A stretch of 14,887 nucleotides of DNA from Tetmemena sp. SeJ-2015 (lineage: Eukaryota > Ciliophora > Spirotrichea > Sporadotrichida > Oxytrichidae), in assembly GCA_027382625.1 (NCBI GenBank), contig JAJKFJ010009142.1, positions 1 to 14,887 on the forward strand, written 5' to 3'. Below the pieces are notes generated by a model. That model saw only the letters and a list, made by a program, of their open reading frames with translations, had not been told where the DNA came from and ran no database searches. The stretch's first letter is position 1, and each line of letters opens with the position of its first letter. Position numbers and translations under genes: made by a program. Positions 9,101 through 14,887 of this stretch are shown in pieces.

Positions 9101-9666
9101 ATAAATCTAGGAATATATTTGGCTTTATTAATTTATAATAATTACGATTGAAGCCATGTTATAATCTAACTTTCAGATTTAATGTTTGAAAGCTACTAAT
9201 GGGGAGGAGGCTGTTGAATTAGTGAAATAACAAATAGGAAAATTAAATTGCCAAGAGTTAGCAACAAGCAATGAATTAAAAAAAGATAAAATTTAAATGA
9301 AAGTGATCTCCTAATTTTTATGGATTGTAACATGCCAATTATTACTAAATGATAAATCATATAAGAATAATTATGGATGGCTTTGAAGCCACGTAGTAAA
9401 TTAGGAAATTGAATAGGGATAACTTAATTTAATTAACTTTATTATTTTTTCTCTCTATTTTTAAACTTTATGACGATCAAAATTATAGCCTTGACAGCAA
9501 ACACTAATTAATCTTTTAAGGAGGAATGCTACAATGTAGGAATGGATGATTTCCTACTAAAGCCTGTTAGTGCTTCGCAACTGAGAGCATCTAAAATGTT
9601 TAATTGATGTTAATTTATTTTAGAGCAGTATTAGCAAAATATGGTGTCGTAAAATTAGCAAGATGA
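6108..9666 (+). CDS. Hybrid sensor histidine kinase with receiver domain, in 18 MDSs
   Basis: Autophosphorylates a histidine and passes the phosphate to an aspartate in its own receiver. ATG at 6108 (MTTAQVKVSANF), TGA at 9664-9666. With the 17 IESs listed removed, the frame is open for 730 codons including the stop. Order: hydrophobic N-terminal part with a probable membrane stretch (LVSIRIFSQVCLNYG), a linker that may be PAS-like, then the H-box SHDMRTPLNAISG (His codon 7210-7212), LVNDILDFFQ helix, N-box NLVTNSLKFTSTGEISIS, D-box DTGVGVPKEDRP, F-box LFTLFGK, G2 KGIGLGLHICRKII. A Gln-rich linker leads to the receiver: VVDDN (acidic pair 9067-9072), phospho-Asp in MDCNMPIMDGFEAT (9323-9325), ALTANTNQ, and the Lys in LLKPVS (9560-9562). 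All catalytic residues are present. The C-terminus LRAVLAKYGVV fits helix 5; a rival 3' junction exists. Segments are in linear order. Family call is firm; the N-terminal domain type is uncertain. Confidence 0.9.
6179..6264 (+). other. Kinase gene IES 1, pointer TGCATTT
   Basis: TGCATTT occurs at 6179-6185 and 6258-6264 in the same codon phase. Removing 79 bases joins ESLPTAF to TEQHKAKRLSK and avoids the in-frame TGA that ends the first segment. Confidence 0.8.
6413..6474 (+). other. Kinase gene IES 2, candidate pointer CAGA
   Basis: CAGA at 6413-6416 and 6471-6474, in phase, 58 bases removed. It joins NYGYWPFPD to TQKFQLQLFLLLTSDSK. The 4-bp word is short, so the exact junction is provisional, but a frame change between the two sides is required. 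Confidence 0.5.
6578..6600 (+). other. Kinase gene IES 3, pointer GATC, 19 bp
   Basis: GATC at 6578-6581 and 6597-6600, in phase, 19 bases removed. It joins KDLVGTSD to QHNPSISYYILTSF. One of the shortest IESs in the window. Confidence 0.65.
6793..6818 (+). other. Kinase gene IES 4, candidate pointer GTTTA, 21 bp
   Basis: GTTTA at 6793-6797 and 6814-6818, in phase, 21 bases removed. The removed piece carries the in-frame TGA at 6807-6809. Joins DEAVFICL to KVQVEMV. Confidence 0.55.
6871..7055 (+). other. Kinase gene IES 5, candidate pointer ATAAT
   Basis: ATAAT at 6871-6875 and 7051-7055, in phase, 180 bases removed. Joins VASRNLN to NYLENLSVEVRECEYQQ. ATAAT is a common word in AT-rich DNA, so the precise ends are provisional. 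Confidence 0.5.
7129..7194 (+). other. Kinase gene IES 6, pointer TATAT
   Basis: TATAT at 7129-7133 and 7190-7194, in phase, 61 bases removed. Brings ALPLQRLIY next to YFHFSHDMRTPLN, directly before the phospho-acceptor histidine. Confidence 0.6.
7260..7284 (+). other. Kinase gene IES 7, pointer CTTA, 21 bp
   Basis: CTTA at 7260-7263 and 7281-7284, in phase, 21 bases removed. The frame is open on both sides with or without removal, but the piece would insert a cysteine-rich run (CFCCC) into the helix after the H-box and make it longer than expected for the family. Confidence 0.6.
7367..7414 (+). other. Kinase gene IES 8, pointer TATTCT
   Basis: TATTCT at 7367-7372 and 7409-7414, in phase, 42 bases removed. 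Joins NSSKILLF to LVNDILDFFQ, which gives the standard second helix of the dimerisation domain. Confidence 0.8.
7531..7576 (+). other. Kinase gene IES 9, pointer TTTTA
   Basis: TTTTA at 7531-7535 and 7572-7576, in phase, 41 bases removed. Joins DDLLGKLIKLF to QISCLEKQIRIYSKID, the expected sequence leading to the ATPase fold. Confidence 0.75.
7685..7727 (+). other. Kinase gene IES 10, pointer TGTC
   Basis: TGTC at 7685-7688 and 7724-7727, in phase, 39 bases removed. Joins RVKQVIMNLV to TNSLKFTSTGEIS and so rebuilds the N-box exactly as the family has it. The TGA inside the IES is removed. Confidence 0.85.
7796..7809. repeat. Left copy of 14-bp direct repeat (putative target-site duplication)
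   Basis: TAATTATTAATAAA here is repeated exactly at 8332-8345, on the far side of the GC-rich insertion. Deletion between these copies would shift the kinase frame and bring in a TGA, so they are not the excision pointers; a target-site duplication explains them better. Confidence 0.6.
7845..7867. repeat. Hairpin 1 of the GC-rich element
   Basis: Perfect 7-bp inverted repeat CGACCGG / CCGGTCG around a 9-base loop, close to the left end of the element. Confidence 0.7.
7998..8018. repeat. Hairpin 2 of the GC-rich element
   Basis: GGTGAGTGG and CCATTCACC pair over 9 bp (one G-T pair) around the loop TTC. Confidence 0.7.
8172..8194. repeat. Hairpin 3 of the GC-rich element
   Basis: Perfect 10-bp stem AGCAGAAGCC / GGCTTCTGCT with a GGG loop, the strongest hairpin in the window. 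Confidence 0.8.
8206..8222. repeat. Hairpin 4 of the GC-rich element
   Basis: Stem GTGGCA / TGCCAC with a 5-base loop, just downstream of hairpin 3. Confidence 0.7.
8332..8345. repeat. Right copy of 14-bp direct repeat
   Basis: Exact second copy of TAATTATTAATAAA (first at 7796-7809). It overlaps the right pointer TATTAAT (8336-8342) and the first codons of the following MDS. Confidence 0.6.
8593..8684 (+). other. Kinase gene IES 12, pointer AAGCTCTTGA
   Basis: The 10-bp word AAGCTCTTGA occurs at 8593-8602 and 8675-8684, in phase, 82 bases removed. Joins RFVFTIKALE (end of the ATPase domain) to SKMIQWENIQ (linker). Longest pointer found in the window. Confidence 0.85.
9095..9146 (+). other. 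Kinase gene IES 13, junction in receiver helix 1, 2-bp pointer CG
   Basis: A frame change is required between VVDDNIFNLL and IEAMLQSNFQIQC. The only in-phase match placed sensibly is CG (9095-9096 and 9145-9146), 50 bases removed, which makes helix 1 about one residue longer than usual. A 5-bp match TTGAA nearby is out of phase and would frameshift. The ends are uncertain; that an IES is present is not. Confidence 0.55.
9285..9307 (+). other. Kinase gene IES 14, pointer GAT, 20 bp
   Basis: GAT at 9285-9287 and 9305-9307, in phase, 20 bases removed. Joins SNELKKD to LLIFMDCNMPI, the strand that carries the phospho-acceptor Asp. Confidence 0.75.
9337..9374 (+). other. Kinase gene IES 15, pointer AATTAT
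   Basis: AATTAT at 9337-9342 and 9369-9374, in phase, 32 bases removed. Joins MDCNMPI to MDGFEATQQIRKL, exactly the conserved loop after the phospho-Asp. This is the clearest single proof of IES structure in the window. Confidence 0.9.
9421..9468 (+). other. Kinase gene IES 16, pointer AACTT
   Basis: AACTT at 9421-9425 and 9464-9468, in phase, 43 bases removed. Joins IRKLNRDN to FMTIKIIALTANTNQ. A longer repeat AACTTTAT (9435-9442, 9464-9471) is out of phase. Confidence 0.8.
9584..9627 (+). other. Kinase gene IES 17, pointer AGAGCA
   Basis: AGAGCA at 9584-9589 and 9622-9627, in phase, 38 bases removed. Joins KPVSASQL to RAVLAKYGVVKLAR and the TGA at 9664-9666. The removed piece has an in-frame TGA (9604-9606). 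A shorter rival (TTTA) would give a longer, Gln-rich tail instead. Confidence 0.7.
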
Positions 9667-10112
9667 AGACTTCAATGTTTTCAATTATAAATATGAATTA
9701 TCAAAAGAACTAAAATCTTTAAGACAAATGAGAGTATATTTCATAAGTGAGGTACCTAATTACGCACTTCAATGATATAAATTCATCTTAAAAATCATAA
9801 TTGTTTGTTGTAACTCAATTTATAAAGAATCTTTCTTATTTAAAATTTATCTTAGATAAATTAATTTAAAAGAGCTTTAACTATATAAATATAATGTTTA
9901 GATTGTTTTAAAAGGAGTAACTATAAATTGCCAAATGCTCTTTTTCTCTCATTTAAATTAATTAAAAGGGATTTGCTATAAATGATTTTCAATTATAAAA
10001 TTAAAAAAATTCTATAAAATTTAAGAAGCCATTATTTTTGCTTTAAGAGAGTACCTATTAAGAAATTTAAATGCTCTTTGTCTATTGTATTGATAATTAT
10101 TGCTGTATTACT
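9667..10112. other. Spacer between convergent gene ends
   Basis: Lies between the TGA of the kinase gene and the TGA at 10115-10113 of the minus-strand membrane-protein gene. A TGA-free frame up to about 9776 (contains DEDFNVFNYKYELSKELKS) looks protein-like and would be the kinase tail under the alternative 3' junction. The rest is AT-rich and featureless. Confidence 0.45.
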
Positions 10113-13100
10113 TCAGTTTCTAAAAATTGAATTCATATTTTCTGGAATTGTTGCAGTCTATTTAGCTTGGTGGCTCTCTTCTTGATTATTACTTTTCTTG
10201 GGCTTTTTCGGCATTTCTTTCTGCTTCTTCTCTCTTAAAATTTAAACTAGTTAATTAAAACAATTTCAAACTTTATTCTGAAGCCATTTCTATAAAAATA
10301 AAATTAGTGTTGTTTTACTCTTTAAGATATTTGAATTTTACTCTCTGAAATGAAAGAAAGCTATTTCTAGAAAAATTAGTTCCCTTCTTTAAAATAATTC
10401 CTCTAACTAAAAATTTATAGTTATAAATTGAATAAAATAAATTATTTAAAACATAAAACATCGAAATTATCTAAACATCGAAAAAATAATTAATAAAATC
10501 TTAGAGTTTTGCTATGAAGGGGATAAGGCATCTTCGATTGATCTTTTCCTTAAAGCTTTATAAAATAGGAATATCAGCTGAGAGTTATTTGGGGACTCTG
10601 AAAGTTCATCGTTGCTGGGGGCTTCATTTATTTCCTAGGCCCTCCTTGATACATTATAACCGCTCTACTTCTATTATTACTTATTCTGGGGAGAGAATAT
10701 GAAATTAAAAACTTGCATTTTATTTGTGAGAGCCAGTTTAGAAGAGTGCGATTGAGTCTATATTTTTCATGCTGCCATGGATGTTGTGATTTCTATTGCC
10801 TTTATTTTTCTTCACCTGTGCAAGTGCAATACCTTCGAACACTTTCTTGTCAAGTCCACCAATTGTTGTGGATTTAGGACTAATGTTCTTAGTCTTGCTC
10901 TTCGATATCTCAAACACTTCTGACTCCACTTGCATTTAAAATTATCATAAGCAAGCAACCAAATAGATAAATTTCAGATTAGTTGAGAGAATCTTCCACG
11001 TTTTTAACTTTGAGATCGCCTTTCTTAGATTTCTTTTGGGACTGCTGCTAGATGTCAGTTAAATCATTTGAGATGTACTTTCCACTCACAGCTAACCCAC
11101 TTGCTCCGCTGCTGTTACTAATCGGGTGAAGAAGCATCATTCTCTCATTGTCTAAACTAGGATTACCTCGAGACTTGGATCCTTTCAGTATAACTACTAA
11201 TAAATAAAGATTATCATAATCAGTATAGCCTTTTGCTATTTCAAAAGCTCCTCTGGATTTTTAGAAACAAGTCCAGCTAATAGCATCTCTAGCAAATATA
11301 AATTATAATCTAAATTGTAAAGATCTTGTCTATGAAAGGAAGGGATTTAGGATTTTTATGAGAATAGGATCTAAGATTATCCCGTAGCAACCTTATGTAA
11401 ACTGGCTCCCCAATCCTGCTTGTAACTTATCCTTCTCCTAATTAAAAAATTGATAATGTATTAACCCTACAAACTCTGTTCTAGAGTTATCCAGATTGTT
11501 ATAATTTTGGGAAAATATTTATTATCTGGAGTTGCCTTATAAAGCGGGCAAAAGTTTGCTTAATTTCAAATTTTCTTCACCCTCTGATTCTGAACTGCTT
11601 GAGTTTATTACTCTCTTTTGGAATTTAAAATTTTGAGTTGGCATTTAAAAGATTAGACTTTGAGAGAGCCATGAGGAATCTCTACTTATCAGTGAATATA
11701 AATTTCAAAGTCTGCTTTATCATTCTCAAGTTTGTGATTAATATAAATTTCTTAACACTGCTTTGTATTTCTATGTGACGATGTTAACTAGATCAAGCTC
11801 TTGCATTACCTTCATTTCCCCTTTTTTAAAAAGCAGTTTCTTCTTTTTAATTAGTCTTGCTTTCTAAATTGAAACTATAAATGAATTAGAGGAATAGCTA
11901 TAAATTTCTTGGAGGTTGTGAAAAGCCTGCAGCAGATATACCAAGCACATTTATTTCTAAAGATGTCCTTGAACTTGAGCTTAAGCCGCCAGCGTTCCCC
12001 AAAAATGTTCATGATGCCCATTATCATTTCTCCTGACTGCTTTTCTTTCCCACCATTTTGTTTCACACTATCACTTCTCTAAAACAGCAAATCAAAGAAG
12101 CTTTTCTTGTCTAAATAAAATATCCATAAGAGATTGATTTATCTGAATTGACTTAGTTTTTGAATTGATTGTGATTGTAATCAGTTTGGAAAAATGAGGA
12201 GGATATGTTGGAGGGCGTTATATTCCCAATCCTCTGATCTAGTGTCGCTCTGAAGTTATTTAAAACTTTATATTGTAATAACTATTCATAACAAATAATG
12301 TTAAGTTTGAGTGGTCTAGCAGCTTATCTTGGCTTTATTTTGACCTGGCCTTTTTGCCCTCCAAACTTTTCGAGTCTATCTAATATAGTTTGCTTATATG
12401 CACAATCAAATAAATGCAATCTCTTCGCAATTTGATTAGCTAATTAAGGTGGACAGGTAAATAGAGCCCTGAAACTAAGAGTAGATAAATAGACAAGCAA
12501 AGATGCACGAATTGTAGAAACCTCCGATGTCTTAAAGTACGCCTGTAAAAGTATACACCTGCCTGTCATACATGTCATATTCCTTGTCCAAAATTATATC
12601 TTAGCTGAGCAGCACACCTTCACCAGGACCCTACGCCTAGTCAGCAGTGAAATATATATTCTGTGACCTGGCATAAAAATAGTCTTATACCTATGTGTAG
12701 AACATACACAATAATTTGGAGCTAAATGAATAAGAAATGAAATTTACAAAACATACCAAATAGATTATCCGATAGCTTGACGTAGTTCTTCTTCATAAAA
12801 GTCTAGAGGATGACACTTCTCCCATAATTCAAATTTACCCAACTGTCATCCAAGAAATTCTTAATCGGTTTGGTGTAATCATATAGAGTAAGTATTAAAA
12901 GTTTTTTTTATTTTGCGAATCATTGATATCGAATTGCTAGTTTGTGAAGATCTAGGAGAGCACTACTGGGAAAAACCAGTCTTTGAATTCTTACTCACTT
13001 GCACAATAAGTCTGCACTAAGCAGCGCTGGAACACGAGAGTAAGTCCCTTATACTCAGGTGCATACCAGTTACCTTAAAGCGTCAAGTTAGTCCAATCAG

Positions 13101-14688
13101 CATTATTAGAAGACTCGAATTCATTTTATAAATAGACTCTTATTAAGATTAAACCTAATTTTTAACTTTTTTACTTTTTCTCATCGGCTTTTAATTAAAA
13201 AAAAATTTAAACATTTTAATTTTTTCGCAATCGTCTTTTCTACTTATTGTTTCAGATTATTGACATGGCTTGACTTAATATATAAGTTCACATTTCTTTA
13301 GATTCAGTAATATTAACCATTTGGTAATAGGGAAATTCTAAGCTTCAAAGTGATATATTTCTATTTCTTTTTTATTATCGTTTCAATTAACTTATGTTTA
13401 TTTTTAAAAAAAGTAGGTACAAAAATTCATCAGAGAAGAAATTCTTGCCTATTTAACACTTTGACAATTAAATATATAAAGTTGAGAAAACTCTGTAGCC
13501 AGAGGAGCCATCTAGGATATTTTATATTTCGCTGCAGCATCAATTTATCGTATATGGGTATAATTGCATAATATAGGAATTTTAAGAGCAAGTTAATTCA
13601 TTAAGCCATGTTTCTTAGTAATAATATGAGAATTTAAATGCGAAGGAAATCATATCTGTCAAAGTAATTTATGAATTTCTTGAGAGAAATATTCTCTGAA
13701 AGCTTGAATTATTTACTGATAAGAGAGTGGTATTATTCTAAATTTAATAAGAAAATAATCGCAGTTTGCAGGCTTGGGTTTTTTCGCTCAAAGTTTCTTA
13801 AATAGTATAGAGTTGGAAATTTAATTAAAATTGGTGATTGATTAAAATAATAAATGGAGAATTGCAACTCCCTGTCTGTTTAAATCACAGATTCACCCCT
13901 CATCTGCGCGCACACCTCATCATCATCTTAACTTGTGTCACTTATAACTCTTGACTGAGCGATCCCACAATAAAGTTACAATAATAAAAAGTTCTTAGAA
14001 TTTCATGCTGAAGCGAGTGGTGTTATAATTATTTCAATAGGACACACTTCAACTGTCACTCATTTATTCCATTTTAATTTAAAATCTAATTTAATTCACC
14101 TTTTTATTAAATTCTCAGCTATAATATTAATTAATTTAAAATAGGAAAATCTTACTTAGATAGGAGAAAAGTAAAATTAATCTTAAAATAAAATTTATTA
14201 AAAGAATTTATATACTATGCTCTATTTACATTTGAAGTTAAAATTTTGAAAAACTAGGATTTTGAGATTTATTATATTTCAATAGAATTTATAAGGTAAA
14301 TAAATTTGCTCTAAGACTTTAGAAGGAGTTGAATAAAGATAAATATATTTCCAATATTTTTAAAACCTTTTTAGGAGAATTCATCAGCTATTTACTTCTA
14401 AAATGTGATTTTTTCTCCCACTTTTAAAATTTAAAGGCTGATGTGTCAAAGCTTTGTCATTAAGTTAGTTTTGATTATTTTGTCATGCTGCTTTTGCCTT
14501 AATTCCCTGTTATATTAGAATTACTATTTTTGTTTAGGAATGCTTAGAATATTTAATTAGGGTAGTTGTCCTGGGGAGATAATTACATTCTCGAAGGTGA
14601 TTTTATATTGTATATATAACGTGTGGTTGTGGATCTATATATAACTCTTGAGTATTATACTATTACTATATAAGTTTATCTAATTAAA
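10113..14688 (-). CDS. Large ciliate-type membrane protein in many MDSs, 5' end unresolved
   Basis: Minus strand, TGA as only stop. From the 5' side: a charged region (TSQDDDEVCAQMRGESVIQT), an extracellular-looking domain (LQGNWYAPEYKGLTLVFQRC, VQTYCASEQEFKDWFFPVVL, FDINDYTKPIKNFLDDSW, KKNYVKLSDN), the block LDKEYDMYDRQVYTFTGVLQ, a membrane segment (IGGFYNSCIFACLFIYSQFQ), then a cytoplasmic tail with FKDIFRNKCAWYICC, GEMKVMQELDLVNIV, LRMIKQTLKFIFTDKQRFLM and a low-complexity end. This order matches, from memory, a large family of uncharacterised membrane proteins expanded in ciliates; no function is claimed. Most junctions have in-phase pointers. The true N-terminus and first membrane segment are not found; segments at 14688-14482 and 14002-13736 are linked only by candidate pointers. 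Two rival 3' junctions leave the last residues open. Confidence 0.75.
10135..10812 (-). other. Membrane-protein gene 3' junction, two rival 7-bp pointers
   Basis: The tail frame at 10265-10116 (KKPKKSNNQEESHQAKQTAT, TGA at 10115-10113) can be joined in phase to the upstream segment by AAGAAAA (10812-10806 with 10199-10193, 613 bases out) or by AAAATAT (10766-10760 with 10141-10135, 625 bases out). Without either, the upstream frame ends at TGA 10626-10624. The region between holds only low-value open frames on both strands (for example 10514-10702 plus). Confidence 0.4.
10918..10975 (-). other. Membrane-protein gene IES, pointer GAA
   Basis: GAA (minus) at 10975-10973 and 10920-10918, in phase, 55 bases removed. 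Joins KNVEDSLNQSE to VFEISKSKTKNISPKS. The apparent ATG start at 10935 lies inside this IES. Confidence 0.65.
11216..11310 (-). other. Membrane-protein gene IES, pointer GATTAT
   Basis: GATTAT (minus) at 11310-11305 and 11221-11216, in phase, 89 bases removed. Joins DLYNLDY to DNLYLLVVILKGSKSRGN. The removed piece is itself open and protein-like (LEMLLAGLVSKNPEELLK), so alternative use cannot be excluded. Confidence 0.6.
11325..11423 (-). other. Membrane-protein gene IES, pointer ACAAG
   Basis: ACAAG (minus) at 11423-11419 and 11329-11325, in phase, 94 bases removed. Joins FNQEKDKLQ to DLYNLDY. Confidence 0.6.
11484..11533 (-). other. Membrane-protein gene IES, candidate pointer AACTC
   Basis: AACTC (minus) at 11533-11529 and 11488-11484, in phase, 45 bases removed. 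The frame is open either way; the piece is AT-rich compared with its flanks, which favours an IES. Confidence 0.5.
11599..11639 (-). other. Membrane-protein gene IES, pointer AACTCAA
   Basis: AACTCAA (minus) at 11639-11633 and 11605-11599, in phase, 34 bases removed. Joins LSKSNLLNANS to SSSESEGEENLKLSK. Confidence 0.8.
11733..11778 (-). other. Membrane-protein gene IES, pointer TCACA
   Basis: TCACA (minus) at 11778-11774 and 11737-11733, in phase, 41 bases removed. Joins MQELDLVNIVT to NLRMIKQTLKFIFTDKQ, a landmark stretch of the family. A longer 12-bp repeat close by is out of phase. Confidence 0.85.
11837..11910 (-). other. Membrane-protein gene IES, pointer AAGAAA
   Basis: AAGAAA (minus) at 11910-11905 and 11842-11837, in phase, 68 bases removed. 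Joins YICCRLFTTSKK to LLFKKGEMKVMQELD. Confidence 0.8.
12144..12168 (-). other. Membrane-protein gene IES, pointer TCAATTCA, 17 bp
   Basis: TCAATTCA (minus) at 12168-12161 and 12151-12144, in phase, only 17 bases removed. It shifts the frame from NHNQFKNQ to the frame that carries SFFDLLFQRSDSVKQ and the cysteine block downstream. A 4-bp rival GATA, removing a longer piece, would also keep the frame. Confidence 0.55.
12253..12307 (-). other. Membrane-protein gene IES, pointer AACTT
   Basis: AACTT (minus) at 12307-12303 and 12257-12253, in phase, 50 bases removed. Joins QDKLLDHSNF to RATLDQRIGNITPSN. Confidence 0.65.
12392..12441 (-). other. Membrane-protein gene IES, pointer AGC
   Basis: AGC (minus) at 12441-12439 and 12394-12392, in phase, 47 bases removed. 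Joins GSIYLSTLIS to KLYQIDSKSLEGKK, the family's expected step from membrane to cytoplasm. The pointer is short, but the frame change is required. Confidence 0.7.
12701..12756 (-). other. Membrane-protein gene IES, pointer GTATGTT
   Basis: GTATGTT (minus) at 12756-12750 and 12707-12701, in phase, 49 bases removed. Joins VKLSDNLFGMF to YTQVQDYFYARSQNI. Confidence 0.85.
12877..12923 (-). other. Membrane-protein gene IES, pointer ATGATT
   Basis: ATGATT (minus) at 12923-12918 and 12882-12877, in phase, 41 bases removed. Joins TNQQFDIND to YTKPIKNFLDDSWVN, giving a continuous ectodomain. Confidence 0.85.
13119..13306 (-). other. Membrane-protein gene IES, pointer TGAAT
   Basis: TGAAT (minus) at 13306-13302 and 13123-13119, in phase, 183 bases removed. 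Joins YYQMVNITE to FESSNNADWTNLTLQ. Confidence 0.65.
13335..13741 (-). other. Membrane-protein gene, candidate IES with pointer TTAGAAT
   Basis: TTAGAAT (minus) at 13741-13735 and 13341-13335, in phase, 400 bases removed. It joins LQTAIIFLLNLE to FPYYQMVNITE. A 7-bp in-phase match, but the flanks are not family landmarks. Confidence 0.45.
13936..14485 (-). other. Membrane-protein gene, candidate IES with pointer TGACA
   Basis: On the minus strand TGACA ends the open frame above 14485-14481 and recurs in phase at 13940-13936, 545 bases removed. It joins YNRELRQKQHD to TSQDDDEVCAQ. Plausible text on both sides, but no family landmark to prove it. Confidence 0.4.
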
Positions 14689-14854
14689 TCACTCCAGTTC
14701 TTCACTTGAATCTTACTAGTTTTTGCCAATGAAGACTCTTACACTTCTATTTATTTATTGACTATATTATGATATTGGAATTAAATGTCAAAAATTATGT
14801 GAGTACAAGTCTCTTATTAATATCATCTTTAATATATCAATCAATATTATTCAT
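14689..14854. other. AT-rich stretch, nothing recognised
   Basis: Begins at the TGA (14691-14689) upstream of the last open minus-strand frame. No coding, RNA or repeat signal is visible before the terminal tandem repeat. Confidence 0.5.
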
Positions 14855-14887
14855 CGAAAACACGAGTGCGAAAACACGAGTGCGAAA
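14855..14887. repeat. 14-bp tandem repeat at the window end
   Basis: The unit CGAAAACACGAGTG occurs twice exactly (14855-14868, 14869-14882) and is followed by the first five bases of a third copy, where the window stops. It is more GC-rich than its surroundings. It is not the C4A4-type spirotrich telomere repeat. It is probably the edge of a germline minisatellite, which may be why the sequence ends here. Confidence 0.8.

Noticed and set aside
9096..9175. An intron from GT at 9096 to CAG near 9175 in the receiver
   Set aside because: It has a good-looking 3' end (CTAACTTTCAG), but removal would delete receiver helix 1 (IEAMLQSNF) and break the frame.
10514..10702. Plus-strand 62-codon open frame
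   Set aside because: It lies opposite the membrane-protein gene tail/3' junction, has no motif and needs the standard code.
10738..10935. A stand-alone 65-residue minus-strand protein starting at 10935
   Set aside because: The ATG lies within the proposed IES 10918-10975; the rest is an internal segment of the membrane-protein gene.
11875..12066. A stand-alone 63-residue minus-strand protein starting at 12066
   Set aside because: Its frame continues upstream and downstream when TAG is read as Gln; it is an internal piece of the membrane-protein gene.
13350..13571. Plus-strand 73-codon open frame with a hydrophobic start
   Set aside because: Phe/Ile-rich text expected of AT-rich DNA, on the strand opposite the gene and inside a proposed IES.
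14855..14887. Terminal repeat as a telomere
   Set aside because: The unit CGAAAACACGAGTG does not match the C4A4/T4G4 repeat of spirotrich telomeres.

Overview
The window reads as germline (micronuclear) DNA of a spirotrich ciliate of the Oxytricha/Stylonychia type. Three observations support this. (1) Recognisable proteins appear only if TAA and TAG are read as glutamine and TGA is the sole stop; TGA=Cys (Euplotes) does not fit. (2) Genes are broken into macronuclear-destined segments (MDSs) by short AT-rich spacers (IESs). (3) At almost every break the same 2-10 bp word (the pointer) ends one segment and starts the next in the same codon phase, so removing the spacer plus one pointer copy restores a protein. 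A standard-code gene finder sees almost nothing here. All assignments come from hand translation.

Layout. Bases 138-752 and about 1544-5211 (minus strand) hold two related genes, an F-box/leucine-rich-repeat-like family. The left one (start at 752) runs off the window. The right one (start at 5211) seems to continue through segments at 4350-4066 and 2188-1544. Bases 6108-9666 (plus) hold a complete hybrid sensor histidine kinase in 18 MDSs and 17 IESs, in linear order. With all 17 IESs removed the frame stays open from ATG to TGA (730 codons including the stop). Bases 10113-14688 (minus) hold a large ciliate-type membrane protein, again with many IESs; its 5' end is not settled. The last 33 bases are a 14-bp tandem repeat running off the end.

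The most striking spot is IES 11 of the kinase gene (7793-8342). It carries a GC-rich, hairpin-rich insertion of about 520 bp flanked by a 14-bp direct repeat. If that repeat is a target-site duplication, the pre-insertion sequence was two abutting copies of the 7-bp pointer TATTAAT, an IES with no interior at all. The window would then record a mobile element enlarging a minimal IES from 7 to 543 bp.

Functionally, the kinase has the complete signalling core: H-box histidine, N, D and G boxes, then a C-terminal receiver with its acidic pair, phospho-acceptor Asp, Thr and Lys. It would pass phosphate from His to its own Asp. The flanking genes have no evident pathway link to it. No rRNA, tRNA or CRISPR was seen.
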